Assembly: GCA_014773175.1 (NCBI GenBank)
Contig: VXCM01000460.1
Coordinates: forward strand, 62,001-126,000
DNA length: 64,000 bases
Direction: 5' to 3'
Origin: Lucifuga dentata
Taxonomy: Eukaryota > Chordata > Actinopteri > Ophidiiformes > Bythitidae
In this document: piece after piece, positions 1 to 12,025 of the stretch
Layout of the letters: each line of letters starts with the position of its first letter
Position numbering within the stretch: position 1 is the first letter of the stretch
Made by a program: the position numbers and the translations under genes
Notes under the pieces: generated by a model
Database searches by the model: none
Seen by the model: only the letters and a program-made list of their open reading frames with translations
Told to the model about the DNA's origin: nothing

Positions 1-16
1 GATAGTGAGGGGGGGG

Positions 17-444
17 NNNNNNNNNNNNNNNNNNNNNNNNNNNNNNNNNNNNNNNNNNNNNNNNNNNNNNNNNNNNNNNNNNNNNNNNNNNNNNNNNNNN
101 NNNNNNNNNNNNNNNNNNNNNNNNNNNNNNNNNNNNNNNNNNNNNNNNNNNNNNNNNNNNNNNNNNNNNNNNNNNNNNNNNNNNNNNNNNNNNNNNNNNN
201 NNNNNNNNNNNNNNNNNNNNNNNNNNNNNNNNNNNNNNNNNNNNNNNNNNNNNNNNNNNNNNNNNNNNNNNNNNNNNNNNNNNNNNNNNNNNNNNNNNNN
301 NNNNNNNNNNNNNNNNNNNNNNNNNNNNNNNNNNNNNNNNNNNNNNNNNNNNNNNNNNNNNNNNNNNNNNNNNNNNNNNNNNNNNNNNNNNNNNNNNNNN
401 NNNNNNNNNNNNNNNNNNNNNNNNNNNNNNNNNNNNNNNNNNNN
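17..444. other. Assembly gap (428 N)
   Basis: A run of unknown bases between a G homopolymer and a (GA)n repeat. It is a sequencing gap and could hide an opsin exon, though it is short for that. Confidence 0.99.

Positions 445-478
<34 letters not shown>
445..478. repeat. (GA)n microsatellite at gap edge
   Basis: About 17 uninterrupted GA units directly after the N gap, which probably caused the assembly break. Confidence 0.95.
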
Positions 479-481
<3 letters not shown>

Positions 482-1100
482 TCCCAGAGGGAGTGAAATG
501 AAGGTGCAGGGAAGAGCTTCATGCAGGCAGACTGTTATCTGTTGATGGGAAATCTGTGAGCCTAATCTATGTTAAATTGTGCAGCAAATCAACAGGGAGA
601 GCAAAGCACTGTTGAGATAAATTTGATAAATTTCCCTCTCTCCCCTGCTTTTCTATTCTCATTCTGGGCAGCTGCTGTGAGAGTTTGTCCGATGTAACAA
701 ATAACAAGAGCAGACTGAGACTTTCAGGTTGGTTATTAGAAAGGCATAGAATCCAAACGGCCATGCAGCTGGCACCATGTTTTCCTCGCCATTAAGACAC
801 ATGTGCACAACCATAAAGGAGAAGGCAGAAGGTACAAATAACCCTCTCAACTGTCTTTGTCCTGTCCCTGAGAGACTCTCCAGAAAACAGACCTTAGCCA
901 AATCATTTGAAGCACAAGCACATTAGCATCTACCAAGGGAGTTTTTTTTTTTTTTTTTTTTTTTTGCAAGAATGCACCATTAACACTTGTTACACTCCTG
1001 GGAAAGATGAACTGGAACATCTTGGCAATACTACCCCACATAGAAAAGAGAAAGATTAGAACAAATTTTCAGAGTGCATTTGGAGTAAATGCTGTCTCTT

Positions 1101-1104
<4 letters not shown>

Positions 1105-1151
<47 letters not shown>
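1105..1151. repeat. (TC)n microsatellite
   Basis: About 23 perfect TC units. Nothing gene-like surrounds it (479-1983 holds only poly-T/A runs and short chance frames). Confidence 0.95.
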
Positions 1152-1154
<3 letters not shown>

Positions 1155-1983
1155 AGAAACCCTTTCTATTATTTTCATTTTTAAATCAGCTGCATCTAAC
1201 TTTGAAATACTGAGCCAAACTGATCTTGTGACTGTTGGATATGACTATAAAATGGAAAAACAGGGGGAAGTGTGTGATGTGAATAGAAAACTTCAGAACC
1301 TTCTAAAACTCTTGCAACACTCGTGTAACTTCAGACATCTGACATAACTGACAGAGTTTTTTATATGATCATTTATTTAACACAAGTATATCTCATGTCA
1401 GTACTTGTCTGATTTCTCACTGAAGTGAGGACTTTGCAAGACCTACAGGACATGTAATTAAAAAAAAAAAAAATAGAAGTTAGTCATTTTGTTTCAGGCA
1501 TCGTTGTTATATGAAAACTCAAAAGTTAAAAAGTACCAGCTTGTTGATGTGCAGCATACATTTTTTTTATGACTTCCCCTGGTGGGAAATTGACAGCTTA
1601 AACTGCGTATCCTATCAAAGTCGAGTCGATTACCGGCACCAGCATCTTAAACAGCTCCCATGCGTCAATATAAATGTGCACATACTTCATTTTACAAGGG
1701 CTATACAGTGGAGAAATTACAGTTGAAGTAACATATCGCAATCTAAGAAAACTAAAAAACAGCAATTTACTATCACAACATCAGAGGCAAACTTTGGTGA
1801 TAAGCATGGCTCCTAGATGGAAATTTAATAATAATTTTACAGAAAGATTTGCAATATGTAAAGAAAAATTCCAGTAGGGAAGCTGTATAGCATTGTACTT
1901 ATTGATCCGATAAGAATTTGATCCCGGAAACAAGAATGATTATCTTTTGCTAGCTGACAAGAGGAGAGCATGGCTAACTGGAG

Positions 1984-2027
1984 AAATTCTGACCCTTTCA
2001 TTTCCAGCAGTGAAAGGGTCAGAATTT
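1984..2027. repeat. Perfect 17-bp inverted repeat (hairpin)
   Basis: AAATTCTGACCCTTTCA at 1984-2000 is exactly complementary to 2011-2027, with a 10-nt loop. It is not part of any element I can delimit. It is shorter than a typical microRNA precursor and may be a transposon scar. Confidence 0.7.
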
Positions 2028-3570
2028 GGAAGGCTTTTACTATGAAATAGATGGAATGAGTGATGAGTTTTGCTTCAACAGTAAACAGAAACTTTAACAT
2101 AACAAGTGAGCACAGAAAATGAGGGCTTCTTACAAAACATTTTTATGTATAGCTTAAAATTAGAAATAAAGGCCTGCCTCTGTGAAGCCTGCCTCAAATA
2201 AAGGCCTGTTTCTCTATGCAGTTGACGTAAATAAATGCACTATTTGAGCATTTATGTATGTAGGCTTTGCTGAAAATGTAAGTTTTTTACTACAAGTCAT
2301 TTGACAGATTTACATTAGAAAGCTCGGTAGCTCATTTAAAACCATTAATGAAACCAATAATCAATATAGAGACAGACACATTATATTACACACTTACACA
2401 CATATAATAATGACTACTAACACAAAGTCAGTTTGGAAACAAAAGTCTGACTGGTTAACTGAACACATTTGACAATTAAATCTGTCTCTAGTTCACTGAG
2501 TCTCTTGAATTTTTGCCATTTGTGCTGCTGTTAGTGGTGCATATGAAAATGAAAATGTAAATGAAAAGCAAAGTGGCATCAGTGGGGAATACTGTAAATT
2601 AGACCTCAGATTTCTAGAAATTTGATATTTTGCAGATACAACCTCTTTCTGACCCTGCAGACACATATCTCTGTAACTTCTTGGTGCATTGACATACACA
2701 CATATCCACAGACAGACCCACACAAACACACATTGTGAGGTTAGGTAGCACCTTGCTAAGAGAGCAGACTTAATGACCTCAGTGTGCATTCAAGGACTCT
2801 GGTTCAATGGCCACACCCCTTAGTACCCAATTAACATGAACCCTGGATGCTTTATGTGTCATGGCAATAAAATGAAAATAGCAGAAGCTAACTGGGACCA
2901 TTAAGATTTTACTTGTGCAGAAATACTCTGTGTGGTTACAAAGCACAGCAGGATGGAGTAAGTTAAGGTAAGGCAACATAGGTACTTTACAATTCAAATC
3001 ATAATCAAGATGTCCAAGCTCCACATGCTGTAAAATATTATTCCACCATGCACGTACACAATCAAGCAAACACACACTGCCGCATTTACACAGCAAGACA
3101 GTTTGTTATGTTCTTGGATTTCATCAATTAGCAGCAGGAGGCTAACAGCCCATCACTCAGTGTGACCTCAAACTGCCTAAAATACCAGTACATGCGTGTA
3201 TACACACACACACAAACACATACAGACCTTAACAGGGTTCCTGAACTTTTGGTAATATAAATTCATTATGTCATGATTATTATTGATTGTCCCAATATGG
3301 CTCCAGTTTAATACATCAGGGTAACATTAAATTCCAACAGTAAACAAAAGCAAAATATTCATTAAATATTCATTGCATGAATATTTAAACTGAAATAGTG
3401 AAAGAAAAAAAGCAATTAACCAAGTTGCAACATGACAAATAGGAGAATTTACATTTCTCCACCCTCAGTATTTCAAAAGATTTGCAATATTGTTAGAATT
3501 TAACGGCTTATTTTAAAATGATGACGATGACGATCGCACATGTGCCATTCATGACAGAATGAATATTTAA
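2028..3570. other. Region with no recognised gene
   Basis: AT-rich sequence with short CA-rich patches (near 2690-2730 and 3200-3220). No frame has a recognisable domain, and no RNA gene is seen. Confidence 0.6.
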
Positions 3571-4007
3571 GTCTGGTTCATGCTTCACGCGGACATAAAT
3601 GTGGACGTCTCTGCAATAGACCGTCCGCGTGTCCTGGCATTCATGCCTCTTGTGCATTTAAGATCACCGTGCGGTCGACCGCCCACTTCAGTGGTGGTGC
3701 TGTATGTTAACAGTGGTTGTTAACCGCCCCAAAACATTGTTTATTTATCCTCTCTCCCTTCTACACCTCTACACACTACCTCAGTTTCCTCTGTACCTTT
3801 TCGTATCTCTTCACTTGGCCAATCATCTTTGGAGGCACATAACGCCACGCAAACACCATCTGCGTTGCTTCAAAAATCAAATGGTGCGCAACCACATGGT
3901 CGACCCTCCAAAGCAGCAACTGCAGCTGGCCATTATGGCCACAATTATGTCACACTTTCTGCACACCTACTGTCGCGTCCGCATCTGTGTGAAGCACGAA
4001 CCAGCCT
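3571..4007. mobile_element. Harbinger-like MITE with terminal inverted repeats
   Basis: A 437-bp unit bounded by imperfect inverted ends. The left end reads GTCTGGTTCATGCTTCAC; the right end reverse-complements to GGCTGGTTCGTGCTTCAC. A TAA lies immediately left (3568-3570) and a TAA immediately right of the last inverted-repeat bases, matching the 3-bp TWA target choice of PIF/Harbinger elements. There is no transposase frame, so it is non-autonomous. The exact right boundary is uncertain by one or two bases. Confidence 0.65.
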
Positions 4008-4719
4008 TAAGTCATACTAACATTGATCATGTCTTTTCGTGGGCAGCAAAACACCCTGTAGGAACTCCCTGTTTCACAGCAACAAATGCAGTAGAGAGGA
4101 TATCATGTGCAAGGAAGTATCCAGAAGTTACTTGCAGTTGACATGCTGTAAACATTATATCAACCATCATTCTGTCCTTTCTATCTTTCCAGGACTTTTC
4201 TTGCAATGGTCAATAAAGAAGCCCCTCACGACTGCCACAAATGGACTCGTCACCCTTAACTATAGTTTAGGTCAGAGGTTCACAGGGTCAGAGGTGGAGA
4301 TCTACATGTTTCAATTTGTACCACAGGCAGTGAGCAGCCGCCAGTGGCCCTGCTTTACTGAAAGACAATGTTTTAAGGGTCAAGGGAAAAGGACAAACAA
4401 TGCCTTCCTAGCCTCAGGTGCCTGGCAAAAAATAAAGCAAACTGCAACAGAAACCTAATGTTTGGCAGTCAAAAAACACTAGCTATCTGCACCTTTATTC
4501 AAAAGCAGTGGCCAAAAGAGTATCAGACAAGTTGGTACCTTCCCATCAGGTCAGGGATGAACTGTCCTGGTGAAACAATGTCTGCACACTGCAAAGCACT
4601 CCGTACCATTGTCTCTAGCATTCTGCATCCTGTATATCGACCACAAAGGACATTCAGACAAAGTGAGAGTTAAAAACAAACTGCCAGGACCTGGTGTCAT
4701 GGCATGGACAAAGATATAG

Positions 4720-5110
4720 AAACCCGTGGTTAAGGACTGCAGCTCCTGCTTCTTCAGCGGCAAAAAGTGGCTCATGAACAACACCAACAGTGGTTGCCAT
4801 GGTCTGATGGCAAGTGGCAGTACATTCAACTCCACATCTGTGGCAAAAGCTGTACAGGTGCAAAACCACTACTATTTCCTTTTTGGGGTCTACCACCTCC
4901 ATTCCAAGTGGTGAGGTGGCCTCTATGGTGTCCGTCACAACTCAGTTTGCTCTCTTGAATCTTTATTTGCTTGGTGGGGCCTCTGAATCATGTTACCGCT
5001 GATAACAGCCCCATTTCACTTCTGCTGAGTTCAGGGTCTTCCTGGACAACAGTGGGATCAAACACATTTGGACAGCCTTTTCCAGGCCTGAAGCTAAATG
5101 AGGGGTAAAG
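4720..5110 (+). pseudogene. Decayed Ty3/gypsy-like integrase fragment
   Basis: Across shifting plus-strand frames there are pieces in the order expected for a gypsy-type integrase: VVKDCSSC near 4727-4750, resembling the end of the zinc-binding region; a PWSDGKWQYIQLHICGK-like stretch near 4795-4845, resembling the core start; HSKW near 4905; and near 5000-5095 a stretch readable as ADNSPHFTSAEF followed by GIKHIWTAF, resembling the catalytic DNGPQFTS...GIKH motif. Several frameshifts and stops separate the pieces, so it is non-functional. The call rests on motif order rather than one clean frame. Surrounding sequence (about 4010-4720 and 5110-5600) may be further remains of the same element but I could not identify it. 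Confidence 0.5.
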
Positions 5111-5959
5111 AGGTTGAATCAGAGCTCAGCTGGCAGATGAGCCACAGCACTACTCTGCTCACTACTACACTACTAAGCAACACCACATGCCACCACCGGC
5201 AGCTCACCTTCCATATGTTGAGGCATGAGCTGCAGCTACACTTGAATTGGCTGCAGCTGCAAGGAGCCATGATGGCCCCAGACAGCAGCACAGCAGAATG
5301 ACTGATCATCAACGCCATATGAAGCAACAGCTTGACTAGTAGAACAATAAAAAAAAAACAAAACAAAATACCCCACCAGTTCTGGACAGGATCCAGGTCC
5401 ACCGACCTAACCAGAACCACAAGCTGCTCTCATTCCTGTCACCCCACTGCTGATAGGTCACAGACCAGCTGGGGTCACTTTCTGCTTAGCTGATGGATTG
5501 ACTTGGCATCAGAACCAGAAATGAGAGCACCCATCTCCATGGGCTCTGATCTCACACCTGTTGGCTTGTATCTTCCCAATGAAAACTCATCAGCCCAGTC
5601 AGGTTGCACTGTTCACCATAACATTGTTCTTGTGGGTCCCTGTGTAATTTTATGTATATAGGTCACAACGTTTGTGATGAGGTTGATGATATATCTGGAG
5701 TGTTTACACCATTTTTTTTTTTTTTTTTTTTTACACCTTGCTGGTACACAGCTGTTTCTTCCATAAGCAGAGCTTGCTGTCTTATGTTTGTGATGACCAG
5801 GTGTGTACAACAAAGACACACATTTGTGAGGTTTAGTTGTTGTCCTATATGCATTACTGAACAAAAAATATTCCTTTTTGCTAGGTTTTTCATCTTGTTG
5901 AATACCATGCAATTATCTTGAAAAACAACCCTGAAACAACTGTGGGCTGAATCTACTGT

Positions 5960-6500
5960 ATGATGGGATCATTGCAGCAATGGATTTCAACAACACTGAT
6001 CACACTGGAGACTTCAAAGCCAGAACTGTTAACTGTGCCTAAACTGTGCATAAACACGGCAATACTCTTGATCTCATCATTACTCAGTCTCTGTTGTTAT
6101 AGCATCCAACAGATATAATTTCTCTGTTTTTGTTTACAGCGAACACATTAACACATAACCATTAGCTCTGATGCTGGAATGTCAACAAAGCAAGACAAAC
6201 ATAATTTCTATATGAGTATTGCTGCATTGTGACTTAATGGTGAACCTAAATTATGCCTAAATTATGTGCTAATGTGCCTCTGTTGTGACTTGGACAAGGC
6301 AGATTTCCTGCAACACCTACATCAATGACATAGTAACTAGATCATGGCTTCCTCAAAATTAAATAGATTAAACATGGTTTCCTCATGTTTAATCATTGAA
6401 ATAGTAATTCACACATTAATTGTTGGCATGATAGATTACTGCAATGAGCTACATTCTGGAGTCAACTGCAACAGTCGCAATCATGCAGTTGCACTTTCCA
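5960..6500 (+). pseudogene. L2-clade LINE remnant (endonuclease and RT pieces)
   Basis: Two plus-strand pieces match conserved L2/Maui-type LINE segments. HKHGNTLDLIIT near 6050-6085 resembles the endonuclease end (typically HxxGHTLDLVI). IEIVIHTLIVGMIDYCNEL near 6396-6452 resembles the reverse-transcriptase end (typically IHAFVSSRLDYCNxLxSG). Most of the reverse transcriptase between them is missing and frames are broken, so this is an internally deleted fossil copy. Confidence 0.7.
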
Positions 6501-9500
6501 TTAGAAGAATGAAGACGTAGGAGATTCTGACTAAAAGACATTGAGACACTTAGAAGAAGAAACTGTGCTAACAGAAAGAAAACAACCTACAAAGGCAGAA
6601 AACAAACTTCAAACTTCAAAATTGTGTCTTTTCAGAAATAGATATAAGGTTTTGGGACTGTATCTCCAATCTGGCTAAGTTCATATTTCCATGAGCATTC
6701 AATATTTATTAGGGAGATTAAGAGAGTGGGTGAATACAAGAAGTATAAGAAAATAGGTCAGGGGGAACCCAATCAAAGCTATAATATATCTGTGTGGCCA
6801 CTGCTCCATTTCCAGTAATTCTCAAGAGGAATGTTAGTTATTTCCTTAGGAGGAAATCAAAAAGGACAGAGCCAGAGCAAGCACTCACTATTATCAGAGC
6901 AGTGGACCTGACTATAAAATATGGCAAAGGAACACATGGCTGTTCATCATTGTCAGACTGAATAAATATGTCTGATTGTGTGACTCAGACAATAAAATGC
7001 TGTTGGAGTTTGCAGACAGATGGCTGCAAAGGCAGACATTGCCAGAAGAGACTTTGTAATATATTCAGATACTTCAATTAGGCCATGGCTTTAGTAGGTC
7101 AGGGCAGACGGAAAGCCCAGGATGTGGGCAAGGAGTAAAAGAGTGGCCACCATCCAGACACAGCTGCCATTTTTTTTTTTTTTTTTTTTTTTTGGAAAAG
7201 GTCTTAGTGTTTTTTTACTTACACTTCTTTCCAAAAACATAACTCCATCTATGTCTTCATCCATCTATAGTCCCGTCTTCATCTGTGGGAATGATGTAGC
7301 TGCTCAATTTGAGAGCTTCACATGGAAACGACGCATTGCATTTTGATTGAATCAGATCATATCATGTTATTTTTATACATAATTATGGTAAGACTGCTTT
7401 GATCTGTGTGCCAGATCAGGATTTGGTTTCTTCAAAGTTTGCATTTCAAGGCTGAATAAGTGATAAAGGGTCATCCAGGCTTTCTGATCCCTTAGGATCT
7501 TCAAATGTGGCCTAGAAAAGCAGCCAGTAAGAATCCTTTACAACCTTTAGCAGTCAAACATCTACTGCTGTGCACTTCATCAACTTGTTAAACTGGGAAA
7601 TATATCAGGGGACTAAGTCATACAGTATTTATAGGGTGTTAGCATACGGGTGGTCTGTGGTATATACATCACATGAACTGGACAGTTAAAAAGCCACTGG
7701 AAGATGAAGTAAATAGCTTTGAAATATTTATTAAGACATGGAGGGATTACTGAAAATAGAAGCTAATGTGTATCTATTCTGATTATTTAACTGGTATGTT
7801 ATTAGCCAAATGTCAGTTATGCTGAAGTAAACAAATCCAACTGTAAGTTTTGTGTATCATGGAATTTGCCCATGTTTGTCTGCCATTTCAGAAAAAAAAA
7901 AAGAAAAAAAAAACAAAAAACTTTTTGGGTAGCAAACCTAAAACGTTTTGACTATATGACTATATTTTTCCATTACTTTCATTTTCCAGAGCACTTATCT
8001 GCCCATTTAGTTTTAAAAAGTGAATTTATACGATATTAAATTTTTGTAGAGTGTCAGATTCAGCCAGAATAAATACACATTGTGGGGGAAGTTTTTACAA
8101 CTTTACTAACCAGATTATGTACTGTGTTTTTTTCCACCTTTTTATTTGAATGAGATGAGATTTCCTCACTAATCCTCAGAATAAAGACTGGGAAAGAACA
8201 TTAGAATTATTCATAACAGTTGCTGGCAGGGTTATTCTGATGTTGGCGCCCAAGATGGCCATGATTTTCCTACTCATAAATCTGAATTACCATATCAGTT
8301 TTACCATTTAAACACCATGCCATATCCTTTTTTGCCATGTGCATATTCCATAAGTAATTTATAAAAGACCACACAAGTGAAAAAATGACCACCTGCTGCA
8401 CTCATATGGTATATGTGAAACAACCAATAAATCACACTTACGAAAATGAAAGTACTGTGCTGTGACAGTCTCGACCAATAATATTACACTACTTCTGCTC
8501 CTAGATCTCAATGAATAAGCATTCCTGACTCTTCTAAATTTACATTATACTGTATATGCTGCTGCTTCTTGTTTTAAAATAAAGACCCATGAGAAAGTTT
8601 GCTTTTGCCTTTCATACCTGACATTAACTGACACCCAGACCAGATTATCAGGTTGTATTTTATGTAACAATCAGAATTTCACTTGTTGTGGGCTGATTTA
8701 ATGCTGGGAATAATTGCATTCACGAACAGATACAACTCAAACTATTCTGAGAGTCACGAGGTTACTGGTGCCAACTGTCACTGGCAGATGTTTTTACAGC
8801 ATGACAAAAGAACCATCATCCAACAAGGACACTGATGAATACACTTTCAGTGCATTTCACTTCTGAGTCATACTATACAATCATAAGAAATTACCATTCC
8901 CATGCAAACTATATGGAGCCGCATAGCAATTTTTAAAAATATTTTTCCAAGAAGTGATGATGCTTGAATTTCTTTCAGACATGCCATCCTGCATAATTAT
9001 TGTTTGCATAGGCCTTGGGGACTTTTAAGTCCTTTAGGGAAGTCTGTGAATTTAATTTCCTGACAACTGTATAGACACTGTTACCCTGAAATGAAACTTA
9101 CAAAGATTTCTCAAGGAAAACAAGTTTTGTTCTTCAAGTCTTTGAAGTGGACAATGGACAAACATACAAGCTATCTGGTCTACTATTCTATCAAACGTGA
9201 CACTTTGATTGAAAAGCAGCTGGTAGTTGGAAGGACCAGAAGGTGTGATTTATCTCCTCTATTGTATTGCACTTGAAGCTTACAGTCCATGCCATTAGTC
9301 TGATGAGGCCAGACCAAAAGATAAAGAGATATAAAGACTTTCACCTCCATCACTTAGTATTTCACTGTCTAAATTACTGTCAGTCACTGTTGCTTTACAT
9401 CTTGAAACTCCAGTTAATGTCTTTAGCTTTGAGGAGATTAATAGTTCTCTAACAAACCTCACCCCCACATCAGAATAATGCAAGAGAAAACACACACACA

Positions 9501-11990
9501 CACACACACAAAGCAACTGTGTGGAGATGATTCTATAGCAGCACTTTTATCAAACCTAAGAAAATTCCAGCACCCAGAAGAGGTTTTTGGACCAAGCAGC
9601 AATTAATTTCAGCTGAGCTGAGGCCAGTGACTCCTGCAGAAGTAATGTCACGATAAAGAAAATTACAAAGAAAACCAGACAGGCAGAGTAAGATTTAGAG
9701 ACCCAGTGGTCTGAACAAATGGAGCCACAAACAGTTAAAGGCTTTTCTGTCCGTTCCTCATACAGACTGGGAGTTTTACATTTTATACAGGTTATACAGG
9801 AATGTCATTGTAGCTGCTTCATTGCTTCTGCTTTGTTGTCGAAACCATAGGGAGTCACAGTCTGATGTCTTCTGATTCTCTTGTGGCCTCTAGTTTTTTT
9901 TTTCTCTCAGTTTGCTCCCTATTCTGATACTCTTTTTCATTCTGTTTTTGCTTTTTGTGTTGGATGCCTGATTTTCTCCATATTATCAGTGTTGAGCTCT
10001 GAAACCATCTGATAACAATTCTCGTATGTTCCTGCTGTTTCACCAACAACACTAATTATTTCTGCCAACTTTCTCTTCGCATGTACGTATGCACTTGTGA
10101 GTGTAAATGCTAAATTATGCTTCTCTGCATTGGTTACACTCATACTTGTCTATGACGTAGGAACGATTCATTATAGAATTTACCGGTTGATTGATTAATA
10201 GCACCGCTGCACTACAGGATTGTTTCTTCCATTATCAGGCATCCATTATAATACATCCATTATATACCCCAACTAATCATGCTGACATTCTTTTATTTAC
10301 TTGGTGATTGACAGCAACAAATGCAGTGAGGTAAACCTTTCTGCTGGAAATTGCTTTTGAAGTTACAAAATATGAATGCGACTGTAATCAAGAAGCATTA
10401 AGGCCAAATTATACTTTCCACTTCCATGTAGCTGCAAGGGTCTGTGGGGTGTCAGTTTCATCAGCAGCTGCCTGCATTGTTATCTGTGGGGATGTTTGCA
10501 TACCTGCCAGGTTTTCCACCATGCAGATTGTACTTAGATTGTGTTTTAGAGAAGTAAACACACACACATACAAAAACAGAGCAAAAATGTCTCCCTTTTA
10601 GAGAACTTATCCAGTGCAAAGAGATGAAAATGTGTCCAGATAGAAGATGAAGTTTGTGCAAAACGAATTTATGAGGTCCAAGGAAAGACTAAAAGGTGAA
10701 AAGTGTTCATGTACCTCTATTTGGGAATGTGTCTTTAGATATTCAACTGGTTCATTTGGCTTCATTAAAAACCGAGACACAGACTATTATGCATGTGTGG
10801 AAAGCATCCATATAAAGTATATACTACATTTGGGTGTCTGCATATGCATCTGCCATTCATATGCACATATACTGCCGTCCCCATCTGTGTCAATTTTGAA
10901 CTATAATCACGACTTATCATACCCAAGATAACAAAAAAATGCAAAATGCACTTTGCATTTACCCTCTTGAATGCTCCATTCATGCCTAGACTTTATTTGT
11001 TACAGTTTATTTAGCAACATTAATGCATCTTTATATTTTTTCTAACATGAAAAAAGAAATAAGTAAGAACCTCAAATGTCATGGAGCACTGCAGATTGCA
11101 GTATAGAAGCATAATTTAGCATTAAGAATTCAAGTGAGTATGAATAAATATATACAGTATTTAAAACTGGATATGTATGGATGTGTGTGTGTGTGTGTGT
11201 GTGTGAGTGCTGTATATAAAAATGTGTGTGCCCCAGCAAGACAGAAAGTGGTTGAATGTATGCACATATTTAAGGAATGTTTATGAATATATGATTTTAT
11301 AAAGACTTTAATGACAATTCTATTTTATTAACTTTCATAAACTTCCCATGTACAACATCTAGTAATAGATATCTAGTAAGAGATTTATACTGCTTTTAAT
11401 TTCTTTAATTTTGTGACACTAAAAGCAATCATATTTGTATCCCCTATTTTCTGATATTTATCAATATTTTTGATATCAAGATTGAGTCAAATTCCTGTGT
11501 AATGTCGAATTATCACCAACTCTTCAGCTCTTTTGGGTTTTTAGCTCACTTTTTCTCAGCAGTGGGTTTTCCAGCTGCATACTTACTGTAAACGAGTCTT
11601 AGCAGCTTTCATCAAGTAATGCGATCTGTTTTCATTTTAAAAAGCTTGTAATAAGCTGATGGTGCCAAACAGCAGACACACTTAATGAATACTTGGTGAA
11701 GAAAGTCGAGCATCTAGCAGGAGTTGGTGGAGACCAAAGCTGAGCTTAAAGGAGAGCAAATATTGAACTTAAAATGAATATAAAATATGACTTGCGCGTA
11801 TTGCAAATATTTGTCTACGTCTACTGAATGTAGGCAATCAAATGCTACCATGGTACCATTAAGCGATACGTGTTAGGACTCCTACCAGTTTGCTTTGGTG
11901 TTCTTCTAATTGTCAAGACTACAACAAGAGGAGGGAACATACTTCTGTGATTCTTTATGTCTTATGCTGTATTTCTTATACATGTTTTCC

Positions 11991-12025
<35 letters not shown>

